From positions 1,116,001 to 1,180,000 of the forward strand of contig CP019169.1 in assembly GCA_001953215.1 (NCBI GenBank): 64,000 nt of DNA. The letters run 5' to 3'. The DNA is from Betaproteobacteria bacterium GR16-43. Lineage in GTDB: Bacteria; Pseudomonadota; Gammaproteobacteria; Burkholderiales; Usitatibacteraceae. Each line of letters opens with the position of its first letter. Within the stretch, counting starts at the first letter, position 1. Position numbers and translations under genes: made by a program. Below are positions 56,402 through 64,000 of the stretch, piece by piece. The notes under the pieces are model-generated. The model had not been told where the DNA came from. It saw nothing but the letters and a program-made list of their open reading frames with translations, and made no database searches.

Positions 56402-57177
56402 ACCACCTGCTGGCCCTCGAGGCGCATCGCGAGCCCCACGCCGCGCGCGATCCAGCGCCCGGCGGCGGAGGTCTCCTCGAGGGGCTTCAGCAGCATCCGG
56501 CGTGCCGGTTCGCTCGGGAAATGCGCGCGTAGCGCTTCCCGGGCGAGCGCGGTGGCCCCGTCCGCCTCCAGCGGCGCGAAGGGCAGGTCCCGGCTGTAGC
56601 CGTAGTTCACGTAGCGCAATGCGGTGCCGGCGTCCTCGGCCTGCGCCTGGCCGCGGCGGCCGAAGAGCGCGCGCGTGACTTCGATCGCGCCCAGCCGCTC
56701 GGCCGCGCGGTACCGGCGGAACTCGCGGAAGAAGACCTTGTAGTGGCGCACCTCGTCCTCGTACATGTGGCGGAAGAGCGTGGAAATCTCCGGGTCGCTC
56801 GAATACGCGGAGAGCGCTCGGTAGAGCATCGCCGCCTGGCACTCGGTCACGCAGCGCGAGAGCAGTTCGCGCGCCGGCGTCGCACGCAGCAGGTGGGGCC
56901 CGCAGTACGACGTGTATTCGGCGAGGAAGGCCGCGTACGCGTCCTCCCACCGGTACTCGGGCCAGCGGCGGGCCAGCAGCTCGCGCATCTGCAGCCCGTG
57001 GCCCGACTCTTCCGGCTCCCACGTTTCGTCCAGCCATTGCAGGAACTCCGGATCCGCGTCGAACATCCGCCGCAATTCGCGGGTGTACAGCGGAACGCTG
57101 GTTTCGAGGAAAGAGGACACCGCGGCGGCGTAGAACAGCACGCGGTCCCCGCGTCCCGGCTCGTGCGTCGTCGTCAT
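56398..57177 (-). CDS. Diiron ferritin-like protein of unknown function
   Basis: This encodes 259 residues from ATG 57177. The sequence has the six ligands of a four-helix diiron carboxylate site in order: Glu25; Glu57-x-x-His60 (ESGH); Glu112; and Glu142-x-x-His145 (EVRH). This is the ferritin-like/acyl-ACP desaturase/AurF-type arrangement. N-oxygenase, desaturase or reductase chemistry is possible; I cannot assign a substrate. There is no signal peptide. The gene starts 11 nt after the stop of a secreted small protein and both are divergent from an XRE-type regulator. Confidence 0.78.
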   Translation of the reverse strand: MTTTHEPGRGDRVLFYAAAVSSFLETSVPLYTRELRRMFDADPEFLQWLDETWEPEESGHGLQMRELLARRWPEYRWEDAYAAFLAEYTSYCGPHLLRATPARELLSRCVTECQAAMLYRALSAYSSDPEISTLFRHMYEDEVRHYKVFFREFRRYRAAERLGAIEVTRALFGRRGQAQAEDAGTALRYVNYGYSRDLPFAPLEADGATALAREALRAHFPSEPARRMLLKPLEETSAAGRWIARGVGLAMRLEGQQVV

Positions 57178-57188
57178 GTCGTCGCTCC

Positions 57189-57650
57189 TCAGGCTTCCAC
57201 CGTGTCGGCTTCCGGCGTCGGGAACGGGCCGTCGGATTCGTCGTCGATCGCAGGCGCCACGGCACAGTCGTTGGCGAGGCCCACGTTCTTCTTCACTTCG
57301 GCACGCACGCGCTTCATCACTTCGTTGCGCACCGCGCCCCTCGGGTCCATCGCGTAGCCGACCCATTTCGGGATCTTCACGCCCGCTTCCTCGCTCACCT
57401 TCTCGATCACGAAACCGGTCGGGTTCATCGCGATGTCGTAGAGGCGCTTCACGGGGCGCAGGTCCTGCTCGATGCGAACGGCTTCGCGCACGCCTTGGTG
57501 GTCGCACAGGTTCATCGCGGGCAGGGCCGGCGCGGGGGCCGCCAGGGCCGGTTCGGCGCAGTCCCCGGAACCGGGGAGGCACGAGGACTCCTGGGCGAAG
57601 GCGATCGGGGCGGCGGCAATCAGCAGCGTGGCCAGCAGGGTGCGTTTCAT
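57189..57650 (-). CDS. Secreted protein upstream of the diiron gene
   Basis: This encodes 153 residues from ATG 57650; a farther in-frame ATG (57677) would spoil the signal peptide. MKRTLLATLLIAAAPIAFA is a clear signal sequence. Three Cys-containing patches follow (SSCLPGSGDC, NLCDHQ, NDCAVAP), with a conserved-looking core DLRPVKRLYDIAMNPTGFVI and KIPKWVGYAMDPRGAVRNEV. No family is recognised. It is the first gene of an operon with the ferritin-like protein. Confidence 0.7.
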   Translation of the reverse strand: MKRTLLATLLIAAAPIAFAQESSCLPGSGDCAEPALAAPAPALPAMNLCDHQGVREAVRIEQDLRPVKRLYDIAMNPTGFVIEKVSEEAGVKIPKWVGYAMDPRGAVRNEVMKRVRAEVKKNVGLANDCAVAPAIDDESDGPFPTPEADTVEA

Positions 57651-57774
57651 GTCGCTCTTTCGGTTTGCCGTGCACATTGCACGTGACCGCAGTATGGCCG
57701 GGCAGCATCGGATAACAAGACGGTTTTGGAGTAGTATCGGAAATCAATACCTCCTGTAGCAACCCGGAAAACCC

Positions 57775-58542
57775 ATGCGCGAACACCCCCAGACCTCGGG
57801 CCTCGTCGAGACCCTGAAGAAGCTCCTGAAGGCGCGGGGCGCCACCTACCGGGACCTCGCGAAAGGCCTGGGCCTGAGCGAGCCCAGCGTGAAGCGGCTT
57901 TTCTCGGAACGCACCTTCACGCTGCAACGCCTGGAGCAGGTGTGCGCCTTCCTCGAAGTGGACTTCTTCGAGGTCGCGAAGCTCGCGCGCGGGGCGGCGG
58001 CCACCGTGGACCAGATGACGATCGCGCAGGAGCAGGCGCTCTCGACGGATCCGAAGCTCCTCGGCGTGTTCTACCTCGCCTTCAACGATTGGCAGCTCGC
58101 CGACATCCTCGAGGGCTATCACGTGACGCGGGCCGAGGCGCTGAAGCTGCTGCTGCGGCTCGACCGGCTGGGCCTCGTGGAAGTCCAGCCCGGCGACGTG
58201 ATCCGCCTGCGCGTGCCCAAGACCGTGCGCCTGCGCCCCGACGGACCGATCCGCAGGGCCCACGGCAAGAGCGTGGTCACGAGCTTCATCCAGGCGGACT
58301 TCGTCGAGGCGGGCGGGAAGTTCCGTTTCGATTTCCGCGAGCTGTCGCGCGCGTCGTTCGAGCTGCTGCAGCGCCGCCTCGAGCGCGTGGCCGTGGAGTT
58401 CAACGAGCTCGCGGAGCTGGACAGCTACCTGCCGTCGGACCAGCGCACGACCATCGGCATGGCGTTGGGCATCCGGCCCTGGACGATGTCGTGGGTCACG
58501 GGATTGAAGTCGCGCAAGGAAAAGGAAACCGCGAAGGGCTGA
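57775..58542 (+). CDS. XRE-family transcriptional regulator
   Basis: This encodes 255 residues. Residues ~10-60 are a Cro/CI helix-turn-helix (TLKKLLKARGATYRDLAKGL, then GLSEPSVKRLFSERTFTL). The rest is a ~190-residue effector or dimerisation domain with a second winged-helix-like part (VTRAEALKLLLRLDRLGLVE) and RLRPDGPIRRAHGKS. The 124-nt gap to the divergent secreted-protein gene is AT-rich just before this gene (57716-57760) and could hold its operator. It probably regulates itself and the divergent operon. Confidence 0.85.
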   Translation: MREHPQTSGLVETLKKLLKARGATYRDLAKGLGLSEPSVKRLFSERTFTLQRLEQVCAFLEVDFFEVAKLARGAAATVDQMTIAQEQALSTDPKLLGVFYLAFNDWQLADILEGYHVTRAEALKLLLRLDRLGLVEVQPGDVIRLRVPKTVRLRPDGPIRRAHGKSVVTSFIQADFVEAGGKFRFDFRELSRASFELLQRRLERVAVEFNELAELDSYLPSDQRTTIGMALGIRPWTMSWVTGLKSRKEKETAKG

Positions 58543-58546
58543 AGTC

Positions 58547-59968
58547 CTAGCGCTTCACCTTGCCGTACAGCGCGAGGGCCTTCTCGCGCTGCGCGGCGTG
58601 GTCCACCACCGGTGCGGGATAGTCGCGGCCGATCACGCATCCGCACGCGGCCTGCTCGGCCCCGCTCATCGTCCACGGCGCGTGGATGGACGCATCCGGA
58701 ACCTTCGCCAGTTCGGGCAGGTAGCGGCGGATGAAGCGGCCTTCGGCGTCGAAGCGCTCCGACTGCGTGACTGGATTGAAGATGCGGAAGTAGGGCTGCG
58801 CGTCGCAGCCGGTCGATGCGGCCCACTGCCAGCCGCCGTTGTTCTGCGCGAGGTCGAAGTCGTTCAGCTGCTCCGCGAAGTAGCGCTCGCCCCGGCGCCA
58901 GTCGACCAAGAGGTCCTTCGCGAGGAACGAAGCCACGATCATCCGCAGGCGGTTGTGCATGTACCCGGTGGTGTTGAGCTGGCGCATCGCGGCATCGACG
59001 ATCGGGTAGCCGGTACGCGCTTCACACCACGCCCGGAACAGGCCTTCGTCGTCGGGCCAGCGGATCGCGTCGTACTCGCGGCGAAAGGCACCCGTCGCCG
59101 CATGCGGGTGATGCCACAGGACCTGGAAGTAGAACTCGCGCCACACGAGCTCCGAGAGCCAGGTCGCGGCGCCCTCGCCGGCCTTCGCCCGCGCGGCGCG
59201 GGCGAGCTCGCGGATCGAGATCGTGCCGAAGCGGTTGTGCACCGACAGGTACGACACGCCCTTCACGCCGGGGAAATCGCGCGCGTCCCGGTAGCGGTCG
59301 ATGCGCTTGGCGAAATCCGCGAACAGGTCGCGCGCGCCCGAGGCGCCCGGCTTCAACGCGGCCACGTCCATCTTCTCGAAGCCCAGCGATGCGAGGGCGG
59401 GGACGGGTGCCGGTGCGTCCGGCTTTGCGAGGGCGGCGGCATGGCGTTCGACGGGATAGGACTGGAGGAAGAAGTCATCGACCTTGGCCATCCACGCGTT
59501 CTTGTAGGGCGTATAGACCCCGAAGGGGCCCCCGGCCTTGGTGAGGACCTCGTCCTTGTCGAAGATGGCCTGGTCCTTTGCGAGGTGCATGCGTTGCCCC
59601 GCAGCGGACAGAGCTCGGTCTACGGCGGCGTCACGGGCCCGGGCCGCGGGCTCGTAGTCGTCGTTGGCGAAAACGGCGTCCACGCGCAGCGAAGCGGCCA
59701 GGCGCGGAATCGCCGCCTCGGCGTGGTCGTGCAGGACGAGGAGCTCGCCCCCGAGCCGGGCCAGGCTTTCGCGCAGCTCGAGCAGCGACGCATGGATGAA
59801 CGCCACGCGCCGGTCGGAGCGGGAAGGCAACGCATCGAGGATCGCGCGGTCGAACACGAAGGCGCAATGCACGCGCCGCGCGGACGTGAGGGCGTAGTAG
59901 AGGCCGGCGTTGTCTTCGACGCGCAGGTCGCGGCGGAACCAGAAGAGGGCGGCCTCGTAGGGCTTCAT
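58547..59968 (-). CDS. phrB: Deoxyribodipyrimidine photolyase
   Basis: This encodes 473 residues from ATG 59968; upstream extension to 60190 is antisense to yqgE. It repairs UV-induced cyclobutane pyrimidine dimers using blue light. The N-terminal antenna domain has [16 protein letters not shown]. The FAD domain has the signature [26 protein letters not shown] in two blocks, [14 protein letters not shown] and [20 protein letters not shown]. It is convergent with the XRE gene, with a 4-nt gap between stop codons. Confidence 0.95.
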   Translation of the reverse strand: MKPYEAALFWFRRDLRVEDNAGLYYALTSARRVHCAFVFDRAILDALPSRSDRRVAFIHASLLELRESLARLGGELLVLHDHAEAAIPRLAASLRVDAVFANDDYEPAARARDAAVDRALSAAGQRMHLAKDQAIFDKDEVLTKAGGPFGVYTPYKNAWMAKVDDFFLQSYPVERHAAALAKPDAPAPVPALASLGFEKMDVAALKPGASGARDLFADFAKRIDRYRDARDFPGVKGVSYLSVHNRFGTISIRELARAARAKAGEGAATWLSELVWREFYFQVLWHHPHAATGAFRREYDAIRWPDDEGLFRAWCEARTGYPIVDAAMRQLNTTGYMHNRLRMIVASFLAKDLLVDWRRGERYFAEQLNDFDLAQNNGGWQWAASTGCDAQPYFRIFNPVTQSERFDAEGRFIRRYLPELAKVPDASIHAPWTMSGAEQAACGCVIGRDYPAPVVDHAAQREKALALYGKVKR

Positions 59969-59998
59969 TTGTCCGGCTCGGGGCGGAAAGACTAGAAT
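59969..59998 (+). promoter_or_regulatory. Promoter of yqgE-ruvX
   Basis: TTGTCC (59969-59974), an 18-nt spacer and TAGAAT (59993-59998) form a good sigma-70 promoter on the plus strand, overlapping the start of phrB on the other strand. The leader to ATG 60015 would be about 10 nt. Confidence 0.6.
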
Positions 59999-60014
59999 AC
60001 GCGAGGCATTGCCG

Positions 60015-60572
60015 ATGCAAACGATCAATCTCACGCGGCACTTCCTCATCGCCATGCCCGCGATGGCGGACCCCAATTTTTCCCGGACGCTCACCTTCGT
60101 GTGCGAGCACAACGAACGCGGGGCGCTCGGCATCGTCGTGAACCGCCCCATCGAGGTCACCCTGGGCACCCTGTTCCGGCAAGTCGACATCGCCTTCGAA
60201 CACTCCCCGGTGGCCGAGCAGCCCGTGTTCTACGGCGGCCCGGTCCAGTTCGACCACGGCTTCGTGCTGCATCGCCCCGTGGGTTCGTGGAAGTCGACGC
60301 TTCCCGTGGGCGACACCGGGCTCACCACCTCGCTCGACATCCTCGAGGCGATGGCCGAGGGCCGCGGCCCGGCCGAGCAGATCGTGGTGCTCGGCTACGC
60401 GGGTTGGGGCCCGGGCCAGATCGAGGACGAGATCCAGAGGAACGGCTGGCTCACCGTGGAGGCGGATCTCGACGTGGTCTTCGCGATCCCTCCCGAGGAC
60501 CGCTACGATGCCGCCCTGAAAATGCTCGGCGTGAACGCCGCCTTCCTCTCCGACGAAGCCGGCCACGCGTGA
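60015..60572 (+). CDS. yqgE: YqgE/AlgH family protein
   Basis: This encodes 185 residues from ATG 60015 with GAGG about 10 nt upstream; TTG 60009 would add two residues. Family blocks are [55 protein letters not shown] and [16 protein letters not shown]. The function of YqgE is unsettled. It is usually next to ruvX, as here (GTGA overlap). Confidence 0.95.
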   Translation: MQTINLTRHFLIAMPAMADPNFSRTLTFVCEHNERGALGIVVNRPIEVTLGTLFRQVDIAFEHSPVAEQPVFYGGPVQFDHGFVLHRPVGSWKSTLPVGDTGLTTSLDILEAMAEGRGPAEQIVVLGYAGWGPGQIEDEIQRNGWLTVEADLDVVFAIPPEDRYDAALKMLGVNAAFLSDEAGHA

Positions 60573-61018
60573 CGCAGAGCGCCGCCTCCTCGACGCTGCT
60601 GGGGTTCGACTTCGGCGAGAAGCGCATCGGCGTCGCGGTCGGGGAGACCGCCACCGGCATCGCGCATCCGCTGATGGCCATCGACGCCGAAGCGAACGAA
60701 CGGCGTTTCGCGCTCATCGAGAAAGTGGTCCTCGACTGGAAGCCCACCGCGTTCGTGGTGGGCCGCCCGAAGCACGCCGACGGATCCGAGCATCCGATCG
60801 CGCGGCTCGCGGAGAAATTCGGCCGCCGCCTCGCCACGCGCTTCGGCCTGCCCGTCACGTTCGTCGACGAAACCCTTTCCTCGGCCGAGGCCGAGGCGCA
60901 GATGCGCGAGCAGCACGCGCGCATTCGCGCGAAGCAGGACGTCGATGCGCTCGCCGCCGCCGTGATCCTGCAGAGCTACCTGGACGATCCCGGCGTGCAC
61001 GAGCGGCTCGCGATCTGA
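60569..61018 (+). CDS. ruvX: Putative Holliday junction resolvase RuvX (YqgF)
   Basis: This encodes 149 residues from GTG 60569. The RNase H-like fold has [17 protein letters not shown] with the first catalytic Asp, [28 protein letters not shown] and [17 protein letters not shown] with the late Asp pair. The family has roles in pre-16S rRNA 5' processing as well as proposed junction resolution. In related bacteria pyrR follows directly; here a minus-strand glycosyltransferase gene intervenes. Confidence 0.94.
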   Translation: MTQSAASSTLLGFDFGEKRIGVAVGETATGIAHPLMAIDAEANERRFALIEKVVLDWKPTAFVVGRPKHADGSEHPIARLAEKFGRRLATRFGLPVTFVDETLSSAEAEAQMREQHARIRAKQDVDALAAAVILQSYLDDPGVHERLAI

Positions 61019-61043
61019 CTCGCCGCCTTCGCCTTCCGGCGCG

Positions 61044-62024
61044 CTAGCCTCGCGTTGCCGCCGCCGCCGCCCGGGCCCGTTCGAGGTTGGCCCGCGCGGC
61101 CTGCGACTCCGGCTCATGCGCGAGCGCGCTCGCCAGGGCATTCACGGCCGCCTCGAAACGCCCCTGCTTGTAGAGCGCGATGCCCAGCGCATTCAGCGCG
61201 GGCGCGCTGCCCGGCCACAACGCCAACGCCTCGCGGGCGCTGTCTTCGCATTGCGCGAATCGGCCCGCGCGCAGGTCGGCATTGGCCTGCTCGACGCGGT
61301 TCGCGATCTCGAGCTGGAGCGTGCGCCGCTCCGCGCCCCATTTCGCATCGAGCCTTTCCATGAACGGCCGCATGCGCGCCACGTCCGCCGGGTCGCCGGC
61401 CGCCGTGCCCGAAGTGCCCGAGTCGGACCACACCACGGCCGTGGCTTCGGTCACGCGCGCCACCTCGGTCCGCGCGGAGGCCTGCAGCCAGAAGTCCCAG
61501 TCCTCGAGGAGGTCGAGCGCCTCGTCGAAGCGGCAGCCCTCGTCGCGCAGGCTCGCGTGGAAGAGCACGGCATTGCTCGACATCACGTTGCTCAGCAGCA
61601 GCGCGAAACGCGAGTAGGGCGCGCTGTAGATTCGCTTGAGTTGTCCCGCGGCATCGAGCAGCCGTGACGCGCAATACCGAAGGCGCGCATGCCCGTCGTC
61701 CGGGGCCGCGCGCAGCAGGCCTTCGAGATGACCGGGCAGCCACTCGTCGTCGTCGTCGAGGAACGCGATCCAGTCGCCGCGGGCCGCGTCGAGGCCGGCG
61801 TTCGCGGCCTGCGGCCGCGTGAGGGGCCGGGAAGATTCGATGGCCCGGATCGCGCCGCCGGCGCGAGGCACCGGCCCGTGCCGGCTGCCACTGGCCGTGA
61901 CCACGAGGACCTCGAGGTCGTCCCGGCCCTGCCCCGCGATCGCATCGAGCGCGCGCAGCAGCGTCGGGCGGCCCATGCTGCGGACCACGACGCTGATCCG
62001 CGCTCGCGCAGGTCGATCGATCAT
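61044..62024 (-). CDS. GT2 glycosyltransferase with C-terminal TPR
   Basis: This encodes 326 residues. The GT-A fold of family 2 is at 8-220: ISVVVRSMGRPTLLRALDAI, GDWIAFLDDDDEWLPGHLEG (the DxD metal site) and LLEDWDFWLQAS (catalytic base region). Residues ~245-315 form TPR-like helices (FAQCEDSAREALALWPGSA, ALNALGIALYKQGRFEAAVN). It is probably a cytoplasmic sugar transferase for a surface glycan or protein. It lies alone on the minus strand, splitting the usual ruvX-pyrR pair. TATAAT (62037-62032, minus) is 7 nt before its ATG, so a leaderless mRNA is likely. Confidence 0.87.
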   Translation of the reverse strand: MIDRPARARISVVVRSMGRPTLLRALDAIAGQGRDDLEVLVVTASGSRHGPVPRAGGAIRAIESSRPLTRPQAANAGLDAARGDWIAFLDDDDEWLPGHLEGLLRAAPDDGHARLRYCASRLLDAAGQLKRIYSAPYSRFALLLSNVMSSNAVLFHASLRDEGCRFDEALDLLEDWDFWLQASARTEVARVTEATAVVWSDSGTSGTAAGDPADVARMRPFMERLDAKWGAERRTLQLEIANRVEQANADLRAGRFAQCEDSAREALALWPGSAPALNALGIALYKQGRFEAAVNALASALAHEPESQAARANLERARAAAAATRG

Positions 62025-62031
62025 GGCGGCG

Positions 62032-62037
62032 ATTATA
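62032..62037 (-). promoter_or_regulatory. TATAAT -10 box 7 nt before the GT2 gene
   Basis: A perfect TATAAT followed by CGCCGCC and ATG 62024 lies on the minus strand with no Shine-Dalgarno. The predicted transcript begins at or next to the start codon. Confidence 0.5.
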
Positions 62038-62144
62038 GGAGGACGAGGCGCGCGCGCGCATTTGTCGCTCCCCGCGCGAACGCGTTAAAATTTGGCTTGG
62101 CGCCGGATCATCCGCGGCGCGCCCCGGACCACCCCACTTCCTCC

Positions 62145-62645
62145 ATGACTGCCTCGCTTCCCGACGCCGAACGCCTGGTCGAGGCCCTGGCCGCGCGCAT
62201 GAAGGACTCGGTCTCGCCCGACGCCGGCATGGTCGGCATCTACACGGGCGGCGTGTGGATCGCCGAACGCCTGCACCGCGCGCTGGGCTGCAAGGTGCCG
62301 CTGGGAACGCTCGCGGTCACGCTGCACCGCGATGATTTCGGCCGCATCGGCCTGCACCGCGAGTCCCGCCGCAGCAACATCCCGTTTCCGGTCGACGGCC
62401 GCGAGGTCATCCTCGTGGACGACGTGCTGCACACCGGGCGCACGATCCGCGCCGCGCTGAACGAGCTGTTCGACTTCGGCCGGCCGAAGGCGGTGCGCCT
62501 CGCGATGCTGGCCGATCGCGGAGGACGCGAGCTGCCGGTCTCGCCCGACTGGCTCGGCGCGAAGGTCGAGGTCGGTCCCGACGAGGAGCTCGTGCTCTCC
62601 AACGAGGGCGGCAAGCTGCGCCTCGCCGCGGTGAAGCGCCGATGA
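62145..62645 (+). CDS. pyrR: PyrR, pyrimidine regulator/uracil phosphoribosyltransferase
   Basis: This encodes 166 residues. The PRPP-binding motif is [18 protein letters not shown]. Other blocks are [36 protein letters not shown] (two parts) and [19 protein letters not shown]. In Gram-positive bacteria PyrR binds pyr mRNA; in Gram-negative bacteria the regulatory role is less clear. TAAAAT at 62086-62091 is a possible -10. It is coupled to pyrB by ATGA. Confidence 0.94.
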   Translation: MTASLPDAERLVEALAARMKDSVSPDAGMVGIYTGGVWIAERLHRALGCKVPLGTLAVTLHRDDFGRIGLHRESRRSNIPFPVDGREVILVDDVLHTGRTIRAALNELFDFGRPKAVRLAMLADRGGRELPVSPDWLGAKVEVGPDEELVLSNEGGKLRLAAVKRR

Positions 62646-63610
62646 ACGCGAGCCTCCAGCTCGACGCCCAGGGGCGCCTGCGGCACCTGCTCTCCACCGA
62701 AGGCCTGCCCGCGGCGATGATCCGCCACATCCTCGACACGGCCGACCAGTTCGTGTCGGTGAACGAGCGCGAGGTGAAGAAGGTCCCGCTGCTGCGCGGC
62801 AAGGCGATCTTCAACGTCTTCTTCGAGAACTCCACGCGCACGCGCACCACGTTCGAGATCGCGGCCAAGCGCCTGTCGGCCGACGTGATCAACCTCAACA
62901 TCGGCGCGTCTTCCACGTCGAAGGGCGAGACGCTGCTCGACACCGTCTACAACCTGCAGGCGATGGACGCGGACATGTTCGTCGTGCGCCACGCGCAGTC
63001 GGGCGCGCCGCACCTGATCGCGCGCCACGTGAAGCCGGGCATCGCGGTGATCAACGCGGGCGACGGGCGCCATGCGCACCCGACGCAGGGCCTGCTCGAC
63101 ATGTACACCATCCGCCACTACAAGAAGGACTTCTCCGGCCTCACGGTGGCGATCGTGGGCGACGTGCTGCATTCGCGCGTGGCGCGCTCGCAGATCCACG
63201 CGCTGAAGACGCTGGGCGTCCCGGAGCTGCGCGTCGTCGGCCCGAGGACGTTGATCCCGACGGACGTCGAACGCATGGGCGTGCGCGTCTTCACCGACAT
63301 GGCCGCGGGCATCAAGGATTGCGACGTCGTCATCATGCTGCGCCTGCAGAACGAGCGCATGAACGGGGCCCTCCTGCCCTCGGCGGGCGAGTTCTACAAG
63401 AACTACGGATTGAACGCGGAGAAGCTCGCGAAGGCGAAGCCCGATGCGATCGTGATGCACCCGGGCCCGATGAACCGCGGCGTGGAGATCGACTCGAGCG
63501 TGGCCGACGGCCGGCAGAGCGTGATCCTGCCGCAGGTCACGTTCGGCATCGCGGTGCGCATGGCGGTGATGTCGATCCTCGCGGGCCAGGTCGCGGAGGC
63601 CGGCGCATGA
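62642..63610 (+). CDS. pyrB: Aspartate carbamoyltransferase catalytic subunit
   Basis: This encodes 322 residues. It condenses carbamoyl phosphate with aspartate in pyrimidine synthesis. The carbamoyl-phosphate site STRTRTTFE in [12 protein letters not shown] is near residue 65; [24 protein letters not shown] and [11 protein letters not shown] follow. Chains of this length with a downstream pyrC' form the large PyrB-PyrC' holoenzyme known from Pseudomonas. Its stop overlaps the pyrC' ATG. Confidence 0.96.
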   Translation: MNASLQLDAQGRLRHLLSTEGLPAAMIRHILDTADQFVSVNEREVKKVPLLRGKAIFNVFFENSTRTRTTFEIAAKRLSADVINLNIGASSTSKGETLLDTVYNLQAMDADMFVVRHAQSGAPHLIARHVKPGIAVINAGDGRHAHPTQGLLDMYTIRHYKKDFSGLTVAIVGDVLHSRVARSQIHALKTLGVPELRVVGPRTLIPTDVERMGVRVFTDMAAGIKDCDVVIMLRLQNERMNGALLPSAGEFYKNYGLNAEKLAKAKPDAIVMHPGPMNRGVEIDSSVADGRQSVILPQVTFGIAVRMAVMSILAGQVAEAGA

Positions 63611-64000
63611 AGATCGAGATCCGCGGCGCCCGCCTGGTCGAACCCGCCGCCAATCGCGAAGCGAACGCGTCGCTCTTCATCGCGGAGGGTCACGTCGCCG
63701 CGTGGGGCCAGGCGCCCGACGGCTTCAAGGCCGATGAAGTCGTCGACGCGCACGGCCTCGTCGCATGTCCCGGCCTCGTGGATCTCTCGGCCCGCCTTCG
63801 CGAGCCGGGCTTCGAATACAAGGCGACGCTCGAATCCGAGATGCGAGCGGCGGTCGCGGGCGGCGTCACTTCGCTCGCCTGCCCGCCCGACACCGATCCG
63901 CCCCTCGATGAACCCGGCCTGGTCGAGATGCTGAAGCGCCGCGCGGCGTCCCTGCACCAGGCGCGCGTGCTCCCGCTGGGCACGCTCACCGTGGGACTGA
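63607..64000 (+). CDS. Dihydroorotase-like PyrC' (probably non-catalytic), 5' part
   Basis: About 131 codons are present from ATG 63607, and the frame runs off the window. The N-terminus [20 protein letters not shown] and [19 protein letters not shown] align with class I dihydroorotases. However, the metal-binding H-x-H expected at residues 61-63 reads Ser-Ala-Arg. In Pseudomonas, a pyrC' lacking these histidines encodes an inactive partner required to assemble PyrB. The same role is inferred here. The remaining metal ligands lie outside the window. Confidence 0.88.
   Translation, partial: MKIEIRGARLVEPAANREANASLFIAEGHVAAWGQAPDGFKADEVVDAHGLVACPGLVDLSARLREPGFEYKATLESEMRAAVAGGVTSLACPPDTDPPLDEPGLVEMLKRRAASLHQARVLPLGTLTVGL

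Overview
The window is a GC-rich chromosomal segment (about two thirds G+C by eye) that looks betaproteobacterial. The main reasons are gene neighbourhoods typical of that class: gltB-gltD next to hemE; hemC-hemD-hemX-hemY; accB-accC-prmA-DUF3426; gshA-gshB; yqgE-ruvX with pyrR-pyrB-pyrC'; and a long oxidoreductase with a DUF3683-type N-terminus. Gene density is very high, with many 4-bp ATGA, GTGA or TTGA overlaps and frequent TTG/GTG starts. I cannot name a genus from sequence alone. No plasmid, prophage, insertion sequence or CRISPR is visible, so this reads as core chromosome with small accessory patches.

Layout. 1-7066 (minus): gltB, gltD, an alpha/beta hydrolase and the 5' end of hemE. 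7265-10100 (plus): two paralogous secreted lipoproteins with Ig-like repeats, closed by a clear terminator. 10167-13947 (plus): an epimerase, a WecA/WbpL-like glycan initiator and a WbpM/CapD-like 4,6-dehydratase. These are met tail to tail by a GT9 glycosyltransferase and an O-antigen ligase on the minus strand. 16160-18331: tRNA-Arg(CCG), cytochrome c5, apaH and plsC. 18424-19825 (minus): a glycine-zipper lipoprotein and a PfkB kinase. 19826-22501: a c-di-GMP-I (GEMM-I) riboswitch followed by a DUF1631 gene. 22522-27484 (minus): the DUF3426-prmA-accC-accB operon, a TlpA thioredoxin and cutA. 27540-29009 (plus): fxsA and an iron-sulfur flavin reductase. 29095-35253 (minus): acyl-CoA synthetase, CBS protein, hemY, hemX, hemD, hemC.

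35311-44792 (plus): a small membrane protein, a 1258-residue flavin/iron-sulfur oxidoreductase, a surface beta-propeller lipoprotein with a duplicated C-terminal domain, a HIT protein and an unknown protein. A perfect 31-bp inverted repeat (REP type) then separates these from gshB and gshA (minus). 47228-56401 (plus): DUF486, a membrane protein, mpl, an AAA ATPase, a PhzF-like protein, a YqiA-like esterase, an RNB nuclease, a TonB protein and a small secreted protein. 56398-58542: a diiron ferritin-like protein with a secreted partner, divergent from an XRE regulator. 58547-64000: photolyase (minus), yqgE and ruvX (plus), a GT2-TPR glycosyltransferase (minus), then pyrR, pyrB and the start of a dihydroorotase-like pyrC'.

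The most interesting points are: the c-di-GMP riboswitch with a terminator-like hairpin ahead of a DUF1631 gene; the pyrC' product with its metal-binding HxH replaced by SAR (a structural pseudo-dihydroorotase); the ferritin-like/secreted-protein pair facing its own regulator; two inverted-repeat elements between convergent genes, one of which supplies both stop codons; and repeated TAGAAT-like -10 boxes only 5-8 nt from start codons, which suggest leaderless mRNAs.
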